A stretch of DNA of 37,202 bases from a virus. How positions within the stretch are numbered: the stretch's first letter is position 1; every line of letters starts with the position of its first letter. The DNA lies in the IMG/VR virus record IMGVR_UViG_3300036978_000139, positions 1-37,202 of that record. One strand, given 5' to 3'. The notes under the pieces are model-generated. The model did not search any database, was not told where the DNA came from, and saw only the letters and a program-made list of their open reading frames with translations. Positions 29,528-37,202 of the stretch are shown piece by piece. The position numbers were made by a program, and so were the translations under genes.

Positions 29528-29925
29528 TATTTTAAAAATCTTGTCATTTCCTGCTTGGTCTTGTCCGAAGCGTTCTCCGAAATCGCAATGCGCTTGCCGT
29601 TGTGCTCGATCTCGATCAAGCGCGGAGTGTTGCGGATGATGTCCACCAAGACGTCCCTGTTTGCCAATGCGGCGCGGATGTAGCAGAGCGGGTTCTCTGG
29701 GTCTTTTGCTTCGAGTTCGTCGCCTTCCTTGGTCATCTGCCGGTATATCTGCGAAGCGTCTTGGCCTTTGTCGTTCTCGCCTTCAAACCAAAACTCCGTT
29801 GACTCTTTGCCGTCGGTGCGAACCAGTCGAGTGACTGGCGGGAAGTTCATTTTAAAGCCCATCGTCGCGAGCGCGACAGCGGCTTTTAGGTTGATCGTGT
29901 GAAAGAATTTCTTGTTTGCGTCCAT
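29527..29925 (-). CDS. Tail region protein upstream of chaperones
   Basis: This 132-residue protein starts MDANKKFFHTINLKAAVALA. It has a central beta segment (VTRLVRTDGKESTEFWFEGE), a helix (DASQIYRQMTKEGDELEAKD), and a C-terminal part ending IAISENASDKTKQEMTRFLK. It is not recognised. It lies between tail tube and tail chaperone genes and follows a terminator, so it may head a second tail transcript. A role in tail assembly is inferred from position. Confidence 0.6.
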   Translation of the reverse strand: MDANKKFFHTINLKAAVALATMGFKMNFPPVTRLVRTDGKESTEFWFEGENDKGQDASQIYRQMTKEGDELEAKDPENPLCYIRAALANRDVLVDIIRNTPRLIEIEHNGKRIAISENASDKTKQEMTRFLK

Positions 29926-29931
29926 ATGTAT

Positions 29932-29961
29932 AAAAAGGCGGCTCCCTTTAGCCGGGGAGCC
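29932..29961 (-). terminator. Terminator after tail tube gene
   Basis: On the minus strand the perfect 7-bp stem GGCTCCC/GGGAGCC (29961-29955 with 29946-29940, 8-nt loop) is followed by GCC and TTTTT. It lies in the gap between the tail tube and the next gene, and probably reduces read-through so that the tube protein is made in excess. Confidence 0.75.
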
Positions 29962-29981
29962 AGCGGCATGAGCCAGGGTTC

Positions 29982-30347
29982 TTAGACGATCTCGGGGTAT
30001 TGAGTCGCGGAAACGGTGATCGTTTTGAATGTGCCTGCGCCTGTGGTTTCGGAAACGGAATCGACGATAACTGCACCGCCGGAAACGCCGTAGGAGGACG
30101 TATCGTTGGCGAGAGTGAGCACGTTGGCGAGTTCGTAGGCAACGCCTCCGTTGATGACGCCATCAAGGCTGATAGTGGCGGACTTGTTAAAATACGCAAC
30201 TGCGACGGTATCGCCGAGCGCGTCCATTACGGTTGCTTTGTCCGACTGAACGGAGCGGGAGAAAGAATTGAGCAGAAGCCCAGTCTCTTGAAGGAGTCCG
30301 AACTCAACGCCGGACGCTACGGATGATGTGATGACGGTTGCTGGCAT
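29982..30347 (-). CDS. Major tail tube protein candidate
   Basis: This 121-residue protein is beta-rich: MPATVITSSVASGVEFGLLQ, DKATVMDALGDTVAVAYFNK, SATISLDGVINGGVAYELAN and a C-terminal FKTITVSATQYPEIV. The pattern of a tube-fold protein with a loop of small residues is visible, but no diagnostic motif. A strong terminator follows, typical of an abundant structural product. The order tail completion, tube, chaperones, tape measure supports the assignment. Its short length (tube proteins are often 130-250) leaves some doubt. Confidence 0.68.
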   Translation of the reverse strand: MPATVITSSVASGVEFGLLQETGLLLNSFSRSVQSDKATVMDALGDTVAVAYFNKSATISLDGVINGGVAYELANVLTLANDTSSYGVSGGAVIVDSVSETTGAGTFKTITVSATQYPEIV

Positions 30348-30365
30348 GATATTTCGTGAAAAATG

Positions 30366-30812
30366 TCAACTTGCGAAAAGCGCGGCGTGCACGGTTATCG
30401 TTACCGACCTCTCAAAATGCCGCTCGTTTGAAGAAAGCGATACCGGCCCGTCTCGAAGGATGCCGAAAACGAAAGCGTATTGCGGACGCACGGCGTTGAG
30501 CTTTGTCTTGAGTCCGGTTATGTCGTGCGAGACGCAGAGCACTTGTGACCACAAGTTTTCCATTGCCATTTGATCCATGTCGTCGGCCTGAACGATCAAC
30601 GCGATATCGACGGAGAATTGAAAGATAGCTGAGTCGATAATGCTCTCCCGCTGCCTTGTGCATTTTACGAAGCAGGCTGGCAGCGTCATCGTGCCGAAGT
30701 TCTCCGCTGCCGTAACCACCAAAGCGCTCTGCATCTCTTGCTGTAATGCAAGAACGAAAGTATCAGTCAGCGCCTTTTCAAGAGTCAGCGTGTAAGTCGA
30801 GTCCGTTATCAT
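30366..30812 (-). CDS. Tail terminator/completion candidate
   Basis: This 148-residue protein starts MITDSTYTLTLEKALTDTFV. Alternating helix and strand segments (QSALVVTAAENFGTMTLP, FQFSVDIALIVQADD, then HFERSVTITVHAALFA) resemble small tail completion proteins. It directly precedes the tail tube gene. An in-frame TTG at 30842 is possible, but the ATG at 30812 is preferred; either start overlaps the previous gene. Confidence 0.55.
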   Translation of the reverse strand: MITDSTYTLTLEKALTDTFVLALQQEMQSALVVTAAENFGTMTLPACFVKCTRQRESIIDSAIFQFSVDIALIVQADDMDQMAMENLWSQVLCVSHDITGLKTKLNAVRPQYAFVFGILRDGPVSLSSNERHFERSVTITVHAALFAS

Positions 30813-31014
30813 TCCCTTGGGCGGTAACGTCAACAAGCCCAAGCCGAGCGATCTCTGCGTCGCATTCGTCTTTTGTTCCTACGAATAGCACGCTTTGCGT
30901 CGAGATCGCCTTTTCTGTTTCGTCGAAAAATATGATCGTGCTCCCATCGTAAACGAGCTTCCATGTGGTTGACTCGTCGAATGCCCAGCCCTGTTCGTTA
31001 GGTAGAATTATCAT
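30778..31014 (-). CDS. Small acidic hypothetical protein
   Basis: This 78-residue protein starts MIILPNEQGWAFDESTTWKL, with strands (WKLVYDGSTIIFFDETEKAI) followed by a helix (VGTKDECDAEIARLGL). It overlaps the PATR-type gene by 4 nt (ATGA) and the next gene by 35 nt. It is not recognised. Its place in the fibre cluster suggests a small accessory or chaperone of the fibre, as found beside many phage fibre genes. Confidence 0.55.
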   Translation of the reverse strand: MIILPNEQGWAFDESTTWKLVYDGSTIIFFDETEKAISTQSVLFVGTKDECDAEIARLGLVDVTAQGNDNGLDLHADS

Positions 31015-31868
31015 GCGATGGTGAGCGTAGAGGTTGCCGAGTTGTATGTGCCGGTTCGCCCTGGAGCACCGACCAAAGTGACCGATGCGTAGGTGTTAGT
31101 CGTCGATCCGGCGAAGAAACGAAACGTCATTCCTGCGGTTGGAGGGACGTTGAAAGAAACAGAAAGACCAGCTCCAAATGTGGCCGTTGCCGTTGATGCT
31201 CCGTTGGTTTTGGAGGCTACAATAGAGCCAGCTTGTCGGTTGGTTGAGCCTGTGTAAGTCAGCGTTGACGCAGTTAAATTAATTATGCCGTTGCCTGTTT
31301 TGTTTATACCGCCGCTCCCCGCGATATTGCCTGTAACCGTTATTGTGTTGGCTCCGGCGGTGCGATATTGCAACGTGGTTCCAGTATTGATTTGAAAATT
31401 ATTTGGAAGAGTTACATTGCCCCCCGTGATAATTTGGCAGTTGCCTTGCGCCGTAAACAACCCTGTTCCAAAAGCATTGCCAGACGAATATGTTATTGTT
31501 GCGGTTCCAGAGCTTGGGGCAAACACCGTTCCCCCAGAATAAGTATTGTTCCCTCCGAGAGTAAGAGTCCCCGTCCCAGTTTTTGTAAGATAACCAGTTC
31601 CACTAATGACTCCACTTAGTGTTGAAGCGACTGTCCCTGATATCACTATTTGACCGTCGTTTATTTGTGTCGGCCCCGTGTAGGTGCACGCTCCCGAAAA
31701 TGTGAGGCCGCCGCTGCCATTTTTTACAATTCCGATAGTCCCTGAAATAGCAGTTGAGACGGTAATCGCCAAGTATTGCATAAACTGCAAAAATGAAGAC
31801 GATACGCTGATAATGCCTATTACGGTTGATCCTTGCACTCTCGCTGCGGTGGAATCGGTTAATTTCAT
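31011..31868 (-). CDS. Fibre-cluster protein with autotransporter-type (PATR) beta repeats
   Basis: The protein has 285 residues. After a hydrophobic N-terminal segment (VIGIISVSSSFLQFMQYLAI), repeats of the autotransporter-associated beta-strand type appear: IVKNGSGGLTFSGACTYTG, LTKTGTGTLTLGGNNTYSGG and INKTGNGIINLTASTLTYTG. These build a right-handed beta helix. PATR repeats are typical of very large surface proteins of some Gram-negative bacteria, so this is likely a host-derived adhesive fibre domain. The ATG at 31868 overlaps the preceding fibre gene (ATGA); the longer upstream frame is shadow. Confidence 0.75.
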   Translation of the reverse strand: MKLTDSTAARVQGSTVIGIISVSSSFLQFMQYLAITVSTAISGTIGIVKNGSGGLTFSGACTYTGPTQINDGQIVISGTVASTLSGVISGTGYLTKTGTGTLTLGGNNTYSGGTVFAPSSGTATITYSSGNAFGTGLFTAQGNCQIITGGNVTLPNNFQINTGTTLQYRTAGANTITVTGNIAGSGGINKTGNGIINLTASTLTYTGSTNRQAGSIVASKTNGASTATATFGAGLSVSFNVPPTAGMTFRFFAGSTTNTYASVTLVGAPGRTGTYNSATSTLTIA

Positions 31869-33121
31869 CCAACTATAATATATAGCGTGTTTGCTGCTGG
31901 CGAAGTGATCGCGGAATAACCCGCAGACGTGATCTGCATCATATTCGTGAGCTGAGTTGCGCCCGTGATGCCGGTCGTTACCGATCCGACCTTTCCGCTG
32001 AGATCCACTGAGAGTCCGCTGATCGTTCCGACGGTCAAAGTTGAGTTCGTCCAAAGCGTAACGGCTGAGTTCCAAAGGATCGTCTGGTTGTTAATTGGCG
32101 AAGTGATCAACACGTCGTGCAGTTCCTCAAGCTCAAATCCGTTTTGCGGGCGGATGTATAGCTGGCCGTTGCCAGCATTTGCCCGTTCTACAACGCCGAT
32201 GAAAACTATGTGGTCGGGTTGCGTTGGCTTAACTCGCGTGAATGCGCCTGGGGTCGTGTCGAGATAGACGGAATCTCCTTCCGCATACGGCGAGCCAAGT
32301 GAAAGCCCGTCAAGGACGCCTTGAGTAATTATGAATCCGTTTTGGTTTGCACCGATGCTTTCGGCAACAAGTCCGATGGTTTTGGACGAGCTTGAATCAG
32401 CCACATTGGATGCTCTTTTTACGCTTGCGCGGTTGCCTGTTGCACCGAAAAGATAGACTACCTCGCCTTTATTTAGAGTTGTTGCCTCTGCGTTGCGAAC
32501 GTAGGCCACTAGCATCGATCCCATTTGAAGCTGCACGTTGCCGCCTGCCAGACCGACTTGTGGAGTGCCTTCGGTCGTGTTCCAAAACATCTTGCCTATT
32601 GCTGCCGTTTCGGTTGCCGCTACGTTAAAATTTAGCGAGTCCGCAGGAACGTCTGCCAACATCGAGATCGTGCGAGACTGCGATAAGTCGCCGCCGCCTG
32701 TCAGCCCTGTTCCTGCCGTTATCGCTGTTATCTTGAGCGCCTTGGCGTCAAGCGCACTTTGTAAATCGGTCTGGTTTGCGAGAGTGCCCGTAATACTTCC
32801 CCATGTCACAGAAGACAGCTTTGAATCAAGAACCGTTTGAAGATCGGTCTGGTTCGAGAGCGTGCCAGCGATGCCACCCCAAATTGCAGAACCGCCGCCA
32901 CCGCCGCCTGTTACCCATTCGGTGTCATAGTTCGCATTGCTTTTCTTCGCGAGCACTTGCCCCGTGAAGCCGCCCGTAACTACACCCGGACCCGCTGGCC
33001 CCAATGGCCCCTGCGATCCGGTCGGCCCCGCTGCGCCCGTTACCAACTCGGTGCGGAGAATTGGCTGATAGTCTACCTCTGGGACTTCGCGGCCCTCGTC
33101 TTCTGGAAAGAAAATGCTCAT
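31865..33121 (-). CDS. Tail fibre protein with collagen-like segment
   Basis: The protein has 418 residues. A short acidic N-terminus is followed by a collagen-like Gly-X-Y stretch (GAAGPTGSQGPLGPAGPG) and a Gly5 run. Two repeats follow: IAGTLSNQTDLQTVLDSK and ITGTLANQTDLQSALDAK. Next comes a trimeric-fibre-like region with ITAGTGLTGGGDLSQSRTIS. The C-terminal half contains LNKGEVVYLFGATGNRASVK, a fold common in phage fibres, and ends in Thr/Ser-rich strands. Trimerisation through the collagen-like part is expected. It overlaps the preceding gene by 4 nt. Confidence 0.78.
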   Translation of the reverse strand: MSIFFPEDEGREVPEVDYQPILRTELVTGAAGPTGSQGPLGPAGPGVVTGGFTGQVLAKKSNANYDTEWVTGGGGGGSAIWGGIAGTLSNQTDLQTVLDSKLSSVTWGSITGTLANQTDLQSALDAKALKITAITAGTGLTGGGDLSQSRTISMLADVPADSLNFNVAATETAAIGKMFWNTTEGTPQVGLAGGNVQLQMGSMLVAYVRNAEATTLNKGEVVYLFGATGNRASVKRASNVADSSSSKTIGLVAESIGANQNGFIITQGVLDGLSLGSPYAEGDSVYLDTTPGAFTRVKPTQPDHIVFIGVVERANAGNGQLYIRPQNGFELEELHDVLITSPINNQTILWNSAVTLWTNSTLTVGTISGLSVDLSGKVGSVTTGITGATQLTNMMQITSAGYSAITSPAANTLYIIVG

Positions 33122-33426
33122 TTGTTAATGTCCTCAAGCGTGAAATCGACGGATACGGCGTCTTGGGAAAGCTCTGCGGACGTAACGCGAAAGCGCCTGC
33201 CGCCGATAACGAGAACGTCACCGAGTGAAATGGTCTGAACGAAAGCGTCGTAGATCGCCGTTATGGTCATGGATGCCGAGTCCATGAATCCGCCATCCGC
33301 CAGGCTGTTGTCGCGCCGGTATGTTGTCCGGTTCGCAAGAAAGTTGCGCTCTCCGAACGCAACTGCCAAAGGCAGTTCGTTCATTATCGCGCTTAAATCG
33401 TTCGTAAAAATGTCGAGCAGTCCCAC
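33118..33426 (-). CDS. Head-tail joining protein candidate (gpFII-like)
   Basis: This 102-residue protein starts at GTG 33426 (MGLLDIFTNDLSAIMNELPL). It contains beta strands ITAIYDAFVQTISLGDVLVI, then GRRFRVTSAELSQDAVSVD, like small head completion proteins that follow capsid genes in lambda-like phages. It is the first structural gene after the glycosyltransferase block. The assignment depends on length, strand content and place in the gene order. Confidence 0.5.
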   Translation of the reverse strand: MGLLDIFTNDLSAIMNELPLAVAFGERNFLANRTTYRRDNSLADGGFMDSASMTITAIYDAFVQTISLGDVLVIGGRRFRVTSAELSQDAVSVDFTLEDINK

Positions 33427-33441
33427 AAAGGGGACGATGCG

Positions 33442-34104
33442 TCAAAACTTGCGCTCTACACGTCTCTGGTTCGGGTGCTTGAAGTCGTGCTTCGGGCTGT
33501 CTGAAATATGAACCCAACTTTTGCGGAGCGCGGATGCAAGGATGCTGGTCGAAGTGTTGATCGTAACGACCTCTTGCGCGTCTCGAATATACGCGCACAT
33601 ATATTCTATGCTTTCAAACTCAGCCATCCCGTGAGCGGCCTTCCCAGCGCAAAGAACGGGTCGTCCGTTGGCGACTTGGTGCGCTACGGTAATGACGTCT
33701 CGAACGTCGATCTTTTTATCCTGCGAGTATCCGGTAGGAAAGCAAAGAACCCAAGACCTGAGTTCGGGCGGCGTCACTATTGCGGGCGAGTTGAGCACTA
33801 TCTGGCGGTCGATGTCTTTTCCTTCGGGAAATAGTCCGTAAACGTAGTCGCTCCAGCCCAGCGGACTCGCGCAAAAGTCTTCATGCAGGTCTGGCCAGAT
33901 TTGCAAGTTGATGACGCGGTGGAATCCGCTGTGGTCATTTTGTGGGTAAAGCGGCTTGCAGTAGTCTACCATCTCGAAAAGACCGTGATACTCCGGCAAA
34001 CATTCAAACATTACATCGTGGCCTTGATCCGCAAAATGCTTTGCTATCGGCAAGCACCGCGCGATGTCTCCGAGCCGCAAATGATAAACAATTAGGATGT
34101 TCAA
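33442..34104 (-). CDS. Glycosyltransferase, GT-B/GT9-like
   Basis: This 220-residue protein begins at TTG 34104, which overlaps the TGA of the preceding gene (NILIVYHLRLGDIARCLPIA). The start of a GT-B nucleotide-sugar fold is visible: a strand, a Gly-Asp loop and FADQGHDVMFECLPE. It ends with a domain bearing VITVAHQVANGRPVLCAGKA and VVTINTSTSILASAL, which resembles the acceptor-recognition region of heptosyltransferase-type (GT9) enzymes. An in-frame start at 34143 is possible. It would transfer sugar to a phage or host polymer; the substrate is unknown. Confidence 0.65.
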   Translation of the reverse strand: MNILIVYHLRLGDIARCLPIAKHFADQGHDVMFECLPEYHGLFEMVDYCKPLYPQNDHSGFHRVINLQIWPDLHEDFCASPLGWSDYVYGLFPEGKDIDRQIVLNSPAIVTPPELRSWVLCFPTGYSQDKKIDVRDVITVAHQVANGRPVLCAGKAAHGMAEFESIEYMCAYIRDAQEVVTINTSTSILASALRKSWVHISDSPKHDFKHPNQRRVERKF

Positions 34105-34685
34105 AACGTATAATATTGATCTGCTGTTTTCCCTGCCACCCATCCGTGGAATCCGAACGAACGATCCGGCCCTGCCGTGTTTTCTTCAACGTAATGCTCC
34201 CAAGAGAACGCTGCCGCTACGTTTACCGGAGCGTATTTGATGCCGTTATCTCGAAAGCCTTGCTCCATTGTTCGACACAAGAAAACATCGCCTGCCTCTC
34301 CCTTCCAAAGCGCCTCGGCCTTTGCTGCCATTTGCAAGAATTTCTGGCTTTGGAGCGTGAATCCTGTGTTGCCGACACGATGTCCGACGTTCCAGAACGC
34401 AGGCCAAGGCGCTCCTATCAGGTCGTATTCAATCCATGAATCCTGCCAAAGATGCGGGTTTGCAATGAATCCGTCGTGCGTGCAAATGAGCGCGTGAGAA
34501 GTGTCGATATAGTCGGCAAATCGACCCAGTTCCCAATGCATCGCTTGCTGATATGTGCAATCCTCCGCGATATAAACGGCATCACCGAATCCACCCAGAC
34601 CGCAAAGGTGCTTGAATAGCTTCCCGCTTTGTTCGTGCCTAGATTTTAAGCCTTCAAAGACGATGAGAGTGACGTCCTTATTCAT
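34101..34685 (-). CDS. DUF5672-family glycosyltransferase-like protein
   Basis: The protein has 194 residues. Conserved DUF5672 blocks are visible: HALICTHDGFIANPHLW, EYDLIGAPWPAFWNVG, RVGNTGFTLQSQKFLQMA and GDVFLCRTMEQGF. FSWEHYVEENTAG and a Phe-rich end (RSFGFHGW) follow. DUF5672 proteins are glycosyltransferase-like and found in surface polysaccharide clusters; the exact reaction is not known to me. It overlaps the upstream GT2 gene by 4 nt and the downstream GT-B gene by 4 nt, so the three are made together. Confidence 0.8.
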   Translation of the reverse strand: MNKDVTLIVFEGLKSRHEQSGKLFKHLCGLGGFGDAVYIAEDCTYQQAMHWELGRFADYIDTSHALICTHDGFIANPHLWQDSWIEYDLIGAPWPAFWNVGHRVGNTGFTLQSQKFLQMAAKAEALWKGEAGDVFLCRTMEQGFRDNGIKYAPVNVAAAFSWEHYVEENTAGPDRSFGFHGWVAGKTADQYYTF

Positions 34686-36355
34686 TTCGCGTGGAGTTCT
34701 TCAAAAATTCTCTTCGCTCTTTCATACTCTGCCGGATCGTTTCCACGTTGATATGTCGCATCGAGCTGACGCTCTTCAAAAAACGGGTGATGGTGTACGA
34801 TAGCAATGTCACGAGCATCAATAATCGCCCCATTCTTCGCGGCACGAAAGGTGAAGTCGGTATCGCTGTAGACGTTTCGGAATCTTGGGTTAAATAGTCC
34901 ATTTTCTTGAAAATATTTACACGTTAAGATCGCCATGCAAAGTAATTCATCTTTGCGGTAGCCGTCGGAGATGCGAAGCACTTGCGGCTTTGAAATATCA
35001 AGACGCTTTTCGATCATCTCATCCCACCCTGGCGGGCACTCCCAGTCGTCGGACAGCTGAATAATAATATCACCAGTCGCTTGCGCGGCTCCAAGGTTCC
35101 ACGCTCCGACGGAAAAACCACCCTCTTTTTGCGTCACAGACCGGAAGCGTTTTAGAACGTCCGCTGTCTCGTCGTCGTGATCTACCGCAAAGATATGTTC
35201 TACGCGCTCTGGGTGCGTTGCGCGTGACAACCATAGCGTCATGCATTGAACGGCCTCTACCGGCCTTCCGCGCGTTGCATGGACGAGCGATATCTTGGGC
35301 TTACTCGATCCTGCCAACGTCTCGCGCTCGATCTCTTCGGCGTCTTCGTTGCGTCCGAGCAAGCGGAGAACCCATGCGTAAAGTTGATCTCCCTTCCATC
35401 CATACCACTCCTTGCGGTGCGTCCATTGCGGGAACTTAGGCGTCGGAACTTCGAGCATTTCTTCTACGACTTTTAGCGCTTCTTGGTATTTTTTAGCATC
35501 AAGCAGAATGCTTGCCTCCAGTCCGTAGGCTTCGCGGCGCTTCGGCTCAAGTGCTCGCGCCTTGCGTGCAAGGTTGAGCGATGTTGCGCCTGACGTCAGG
35601 TTAGCACAGTTTAACAATACTTCGTAGCGATTGACGCCATCCAGATCGCTCAAGGCCAATGCTTCGGAGCCGTATTTTGCGGCGAGTTCTTTGTCGCCTG
35701 CGATGAAGTTCTCGTAGTGTAGGTAAAACTTGAAATGCGAAGTCATCCGATCTTGGTGCATCAGAATGCGGCGGTTGCGCTCGCTGCTGTTCCTGTGACC
35801 TAGCGGCGGTTGGTGAACTATCTCCAAGTCACGTCGCATATAAACTTGAACGTCCTTCGTAGGCTGCGCGTTTTCGTGAACTGGACGATGCCACCATGCC
35901 GTGTGATAACGGAAGAATCGCTCGCGTGGTGCGCGTTTGCCTTGTTCTGGAATAACGTAGTCGGTCAAGATCCAGTCTTGTTCTGACGGACATTCTTCAA
36001 GCGCGGCCAATGTAGGCGCGACCATTGCCGGTTCAATGATGTCGTCGCAGTCTGCCCACATAACCCAGCCTTCCTTGCCAGCTAGCTCGTAAGCCTTCGC
36101 AAATGCTTTGTTCCTGGCTTCGCCGAAATTGTCGAGATGTTCCCAGTCTGCGACTAGCGGAGAGTTGAGATATTCGTCAACGTGGCAACCGAGTTCCTTT
36201 GCTATTTCAAGAGTTCGATCTGGCTTGAGTGCTCCGATTGCGCGAACGATAACAATCTCGTCGCATATCTGTTGGAGCGACTTAACGCATCGCTCGATGC
36301 GCGGCTCTTCGTTGCCGCAAATTAAGCCTGCGACCAGCTTCTGTTTTTGTTTCAT
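34682..36355 (-). CDS. Dual-domain glycosyltransferase family 2 protein
   Basis: The protein has 557 residues. Residues 1-230 form a GT2 domain: AGLICGNEEPRIERCVKSLQ and the metal-binding WADCDD (100-105). A middle helical part, about 230-370, looks like TPR repeats (LLNCANLTSGATSLNLARKA, SILLDAKKYQEALKVVEEML). A second GT-A-type region, about 372-550, contains KISLVHATRGRPVEAVQCM, IIQLSDDWECPPGW and a His-rich DIAIVHHHPFFEE. Two transferase modules in one protein suggest sequential sugar addition. The ATG at 36355 follows the capsid terminator; the longer frame to 36583 lies inside the capsid gene and is rejected. Confidence 0.85.
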   Translation of the reverse strand: MKQKQKLVAGLICGNEEPRIERCVKSLQQICDEIVIVRAIGALKPDRTLEIAKELGCHVDEYLNSPLVADWEHLDNFGEARNKAFAKAYELAGKEGWVMWADCDDIIEPAMVAPTLAALEECPSEQDWILTDYVIPEQGKRAPRERFFRYHTAWWHRPVHENAQPTKDVQVYMRRDLEIVHQPPLGHRNSSERNRRILMHQDRMTSHFKFYLHYENFIAGDKELAAKYGSEALALSDLDGVNRYEVLLNCANLTSGATSLNLARKARALEPKRREAYGLEASILLDAKKYQEALKVVEEMLEVPTPKFPQWTHRKEWYGWKGDQLYAWVLRLLGRNEDAEEIERETLAGSSKPKISLVHATRGRPVEAVQCMTLWLSRATHPERVEHIFAVDHDDETADVLKRFRSVTQKEGGFSVGAWNLGAAQATGDIIIQLSDDWECPPGWDEMIEKRLDISKPQVLRISDGYRKDELLCMAILTCKYFQENGLFNPRFRNVYSDTDFTFRAAKNGAIIDARDIAIVHHHPFFEERQLDATYQRGNDPAEYERAKRIFEELHAK

Positions 36356-36386
36356 GTTTACACTTGAAGTATATGTCAACAAAAAC

Positions 36387-36416
36387 AAAAAAGCCACCCC
36401 TTTCGAGGTGGCTTTT
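36387..36416 (-). terminator. Strong terminator after the major capsid gene
   Basis: On the minus strand the stem AAAAGCCACC/GGTGGCTTTT (36416-36407 with 36398-36389) with loop TCGAAAGG runs into a T-tract. It lies between the capsid stop (36439) and the glycosyltransferase start (36355). It would give high capsid output while allowing limited read-through into the sugar genes. Confidence 0.88.
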
Positions 36417-36438
36417 CCGATGCTACTTGCGGGGAATC

Positions 36439-37202
36439 TTAGAATCCAGTCGTGATGCGGATGATGCTCGATCCGTCGATGACTTTCTCGGCGCTGTTCT
36501 GACGAACACGGAGAACGTCGGCGCGGCGGGCTTCGTCGCGATAGGTTTCGGAGACGAAAGGTACGGGGCTGTCTGCGGCCCATACGATCGTGCGACCGAA
36601 TCCACCACCGGAGAAGTCACCGCCAACCGTGTTGGCGAGGGCCATGTAGGTGTTAGACCATATGAATCCACCCGAATAAACTTGGCCCTTTTTGGCTGTG
36701 TTTTTCGGGGCGCGTCCAACGAGAACGCGATCGACTCCGACAGCGGCGGCCACTTCGCCTTCGCTGAGGAGACGGCTTTGATCGGAAGGAACGATGCCGA
36801 AGAACTGGTTCTGCACTTTAGCCGAGCGGCGGATGCGCTCGAACACAGGCATGGACATGATCAAGGTGTTAGCAAGAACGCCGTATTTGGCGAGTTCGAG
36901 CTTTGCTGCGGCAACGTCGCCGGGGACATCGAAGCTGGTGATGTTTGCTTCTGTGTAGGCTGCGCTGGCGCTGATCGCTGTCAGTCCGTTGGCGGCGAAT
37001 GCTGCGGAAGCAACACGAGCCTCGTGGCTGACTTGGATCTGGCGAAGAAGCATCGCGGCGATGTTCACCTCGGTATCGAAGAATCTGTCGAGATCGCGGC
37101 GGTTGGAGTCAGGAAGAACCTCTTCGAGACCGTATTCGATCGCGTCGAACGAGTCGCTTGTGAAACGGCGGCTTGTGCGGGGATATCCAGCACCAGCGGC
37201 GA
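36439..37202 (-). CDS. Major capsid protein, C-terminal part (continues at 1-314)
   Basis: This is the larger part of the 316-residue capsid protein; bases 37076-37202 duplicate 1-127. Here lie the P-domain-like helix (TEVNIAAMLLRQIQVSHEAR), FDVPGDVAAAKLELAKYGVL, the loop NTLIMSMPVFERIRRS, the strand region VGVDRVLVGRAPKNTAKKG and the C-terminal ADSPVPFVSETYRDEARRAD and DGSSIIRITTGF. The pattern VLANTLIMSMPVFERI is common in HK97-fold capsids of lambda-like phages. A strong terminator follows 23 nt after the stop. Confidence 0.88.
   Translation of the reverse strand, partial: AAGAGYPRTSRRFTSDSFDAIEYGLEEVLPDSNRRDLDRFFDTEVNIAAMLLRQIQVSHEARVASAAFAANGLTAISASAAYTEANITSFDVPGDVAAAKLELAKYGVLANTLIMSMPVFERIRRSAKVQNQFFGIVPSDQSRLLSEGEVAAAVGVDRVLVGRAPKNTAKKGQVYSGGFIWSNTYMALANTVGGDFSGGGFGRTIVWAADSPVPFVSETYRDEARRADVLRVRQNSAEKVIDGSSIIRITTGF
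37076..37202. repeat. Terminal direct repeat, right copy (circular-contig overlap)
   Basis: This is an exact copy of bases 1-127. See the left copy for interpretation; it shows the window is one full turn of a circular sequence plus 127 bases. Confidence 0.95.

Noticed and set aside
36356-36583. N-terminal extension of the GT2 gene
   Set aside because: It overlaps the capsid gene and the terminator and is Arg/Ser-rich. The GT2 domain begins properly at 36355.

Overview
The window is an essentially complete tailed-phage genome (Caudoviricetes, siphovirus-like) written in circular form. Bases 1-127 are repeated exactly at 37076-37202, and the major capsid gene runs in frame across that join. 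The molecule is therefore about 37,075 bp when closed. Every gene I accept is on the minus strand, so biological order runs from high to low coordinates. Neighbouring genes often overlap by 4 nt (ATGA) or a few bases more. I see no integrase, repressor cassette, DNA polymerase, tRNA or CRISPR array, so nothing here points to lysogeny.

Layout in transcription order. Early/replication half, 21.3 to 12.1 kb: a metallophosphoesterase, a winged-helix protein, several small proteins, a RuvC-like resolvase, a Sak4-like recombinase ATPase, a Cas4-like PD-(D/E)XK nuclease with a Cys cluster, an SSB-like protein ending DDIPF, an OB-like/HNH gene that appears to need a -1 frameshift, a ParB-DUF4326 fusion, a replisome-organiser-like protein and a DnaB-type helicase. 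Four 11-bp tandem repeats and two hairpins lie between the last two and form a candidate origin. Packaging/head, 12.0 kb to 1 and round to 36.4 kb: an operator-like promoter, an HTH protein, a DUF3102-like protein, an HNH gene, small terminase, GpA-type large terminase, gpW-like connector, lambda-B-type portal, an unusual block of six virion-surface-like genes including a LamG domain, protease-scaffold, decoration protein and major capsid protein. A terminator follows the capsid gene.

Next come three glycosyltransferase-type genes (36.4-33.4 kb), a head-tail joining candidate, a collagen-like fibre, an autotransporter-type beta-repeat (PATR) protein, tail completion and tail tube proteins, tail chaperones with a -1 frameshift site on the stop codon, tape measure, tail tip proteins, a large beta-rich protein, and a lysis cassette of two small membrane proteins, a lipoprotein and an M15 endopeptidase (22.7-21.7 kb).

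The host cannot be fixed from sequence alone. PATR repeats and the scarcity of Shine-Dalgarno sequences, replaced by A/C-rich leaders, are compatible with an environmental Gram-negative such as a verrucomicrobial lineage. This is inference. The most unusual content is a pair of HNH-nuclease genes that each seem to be split at a canonical -1 slippery heptamer, the ParB-DUF4326 fusion, the iteron-like array, and the virion decoration and glycosylation block.
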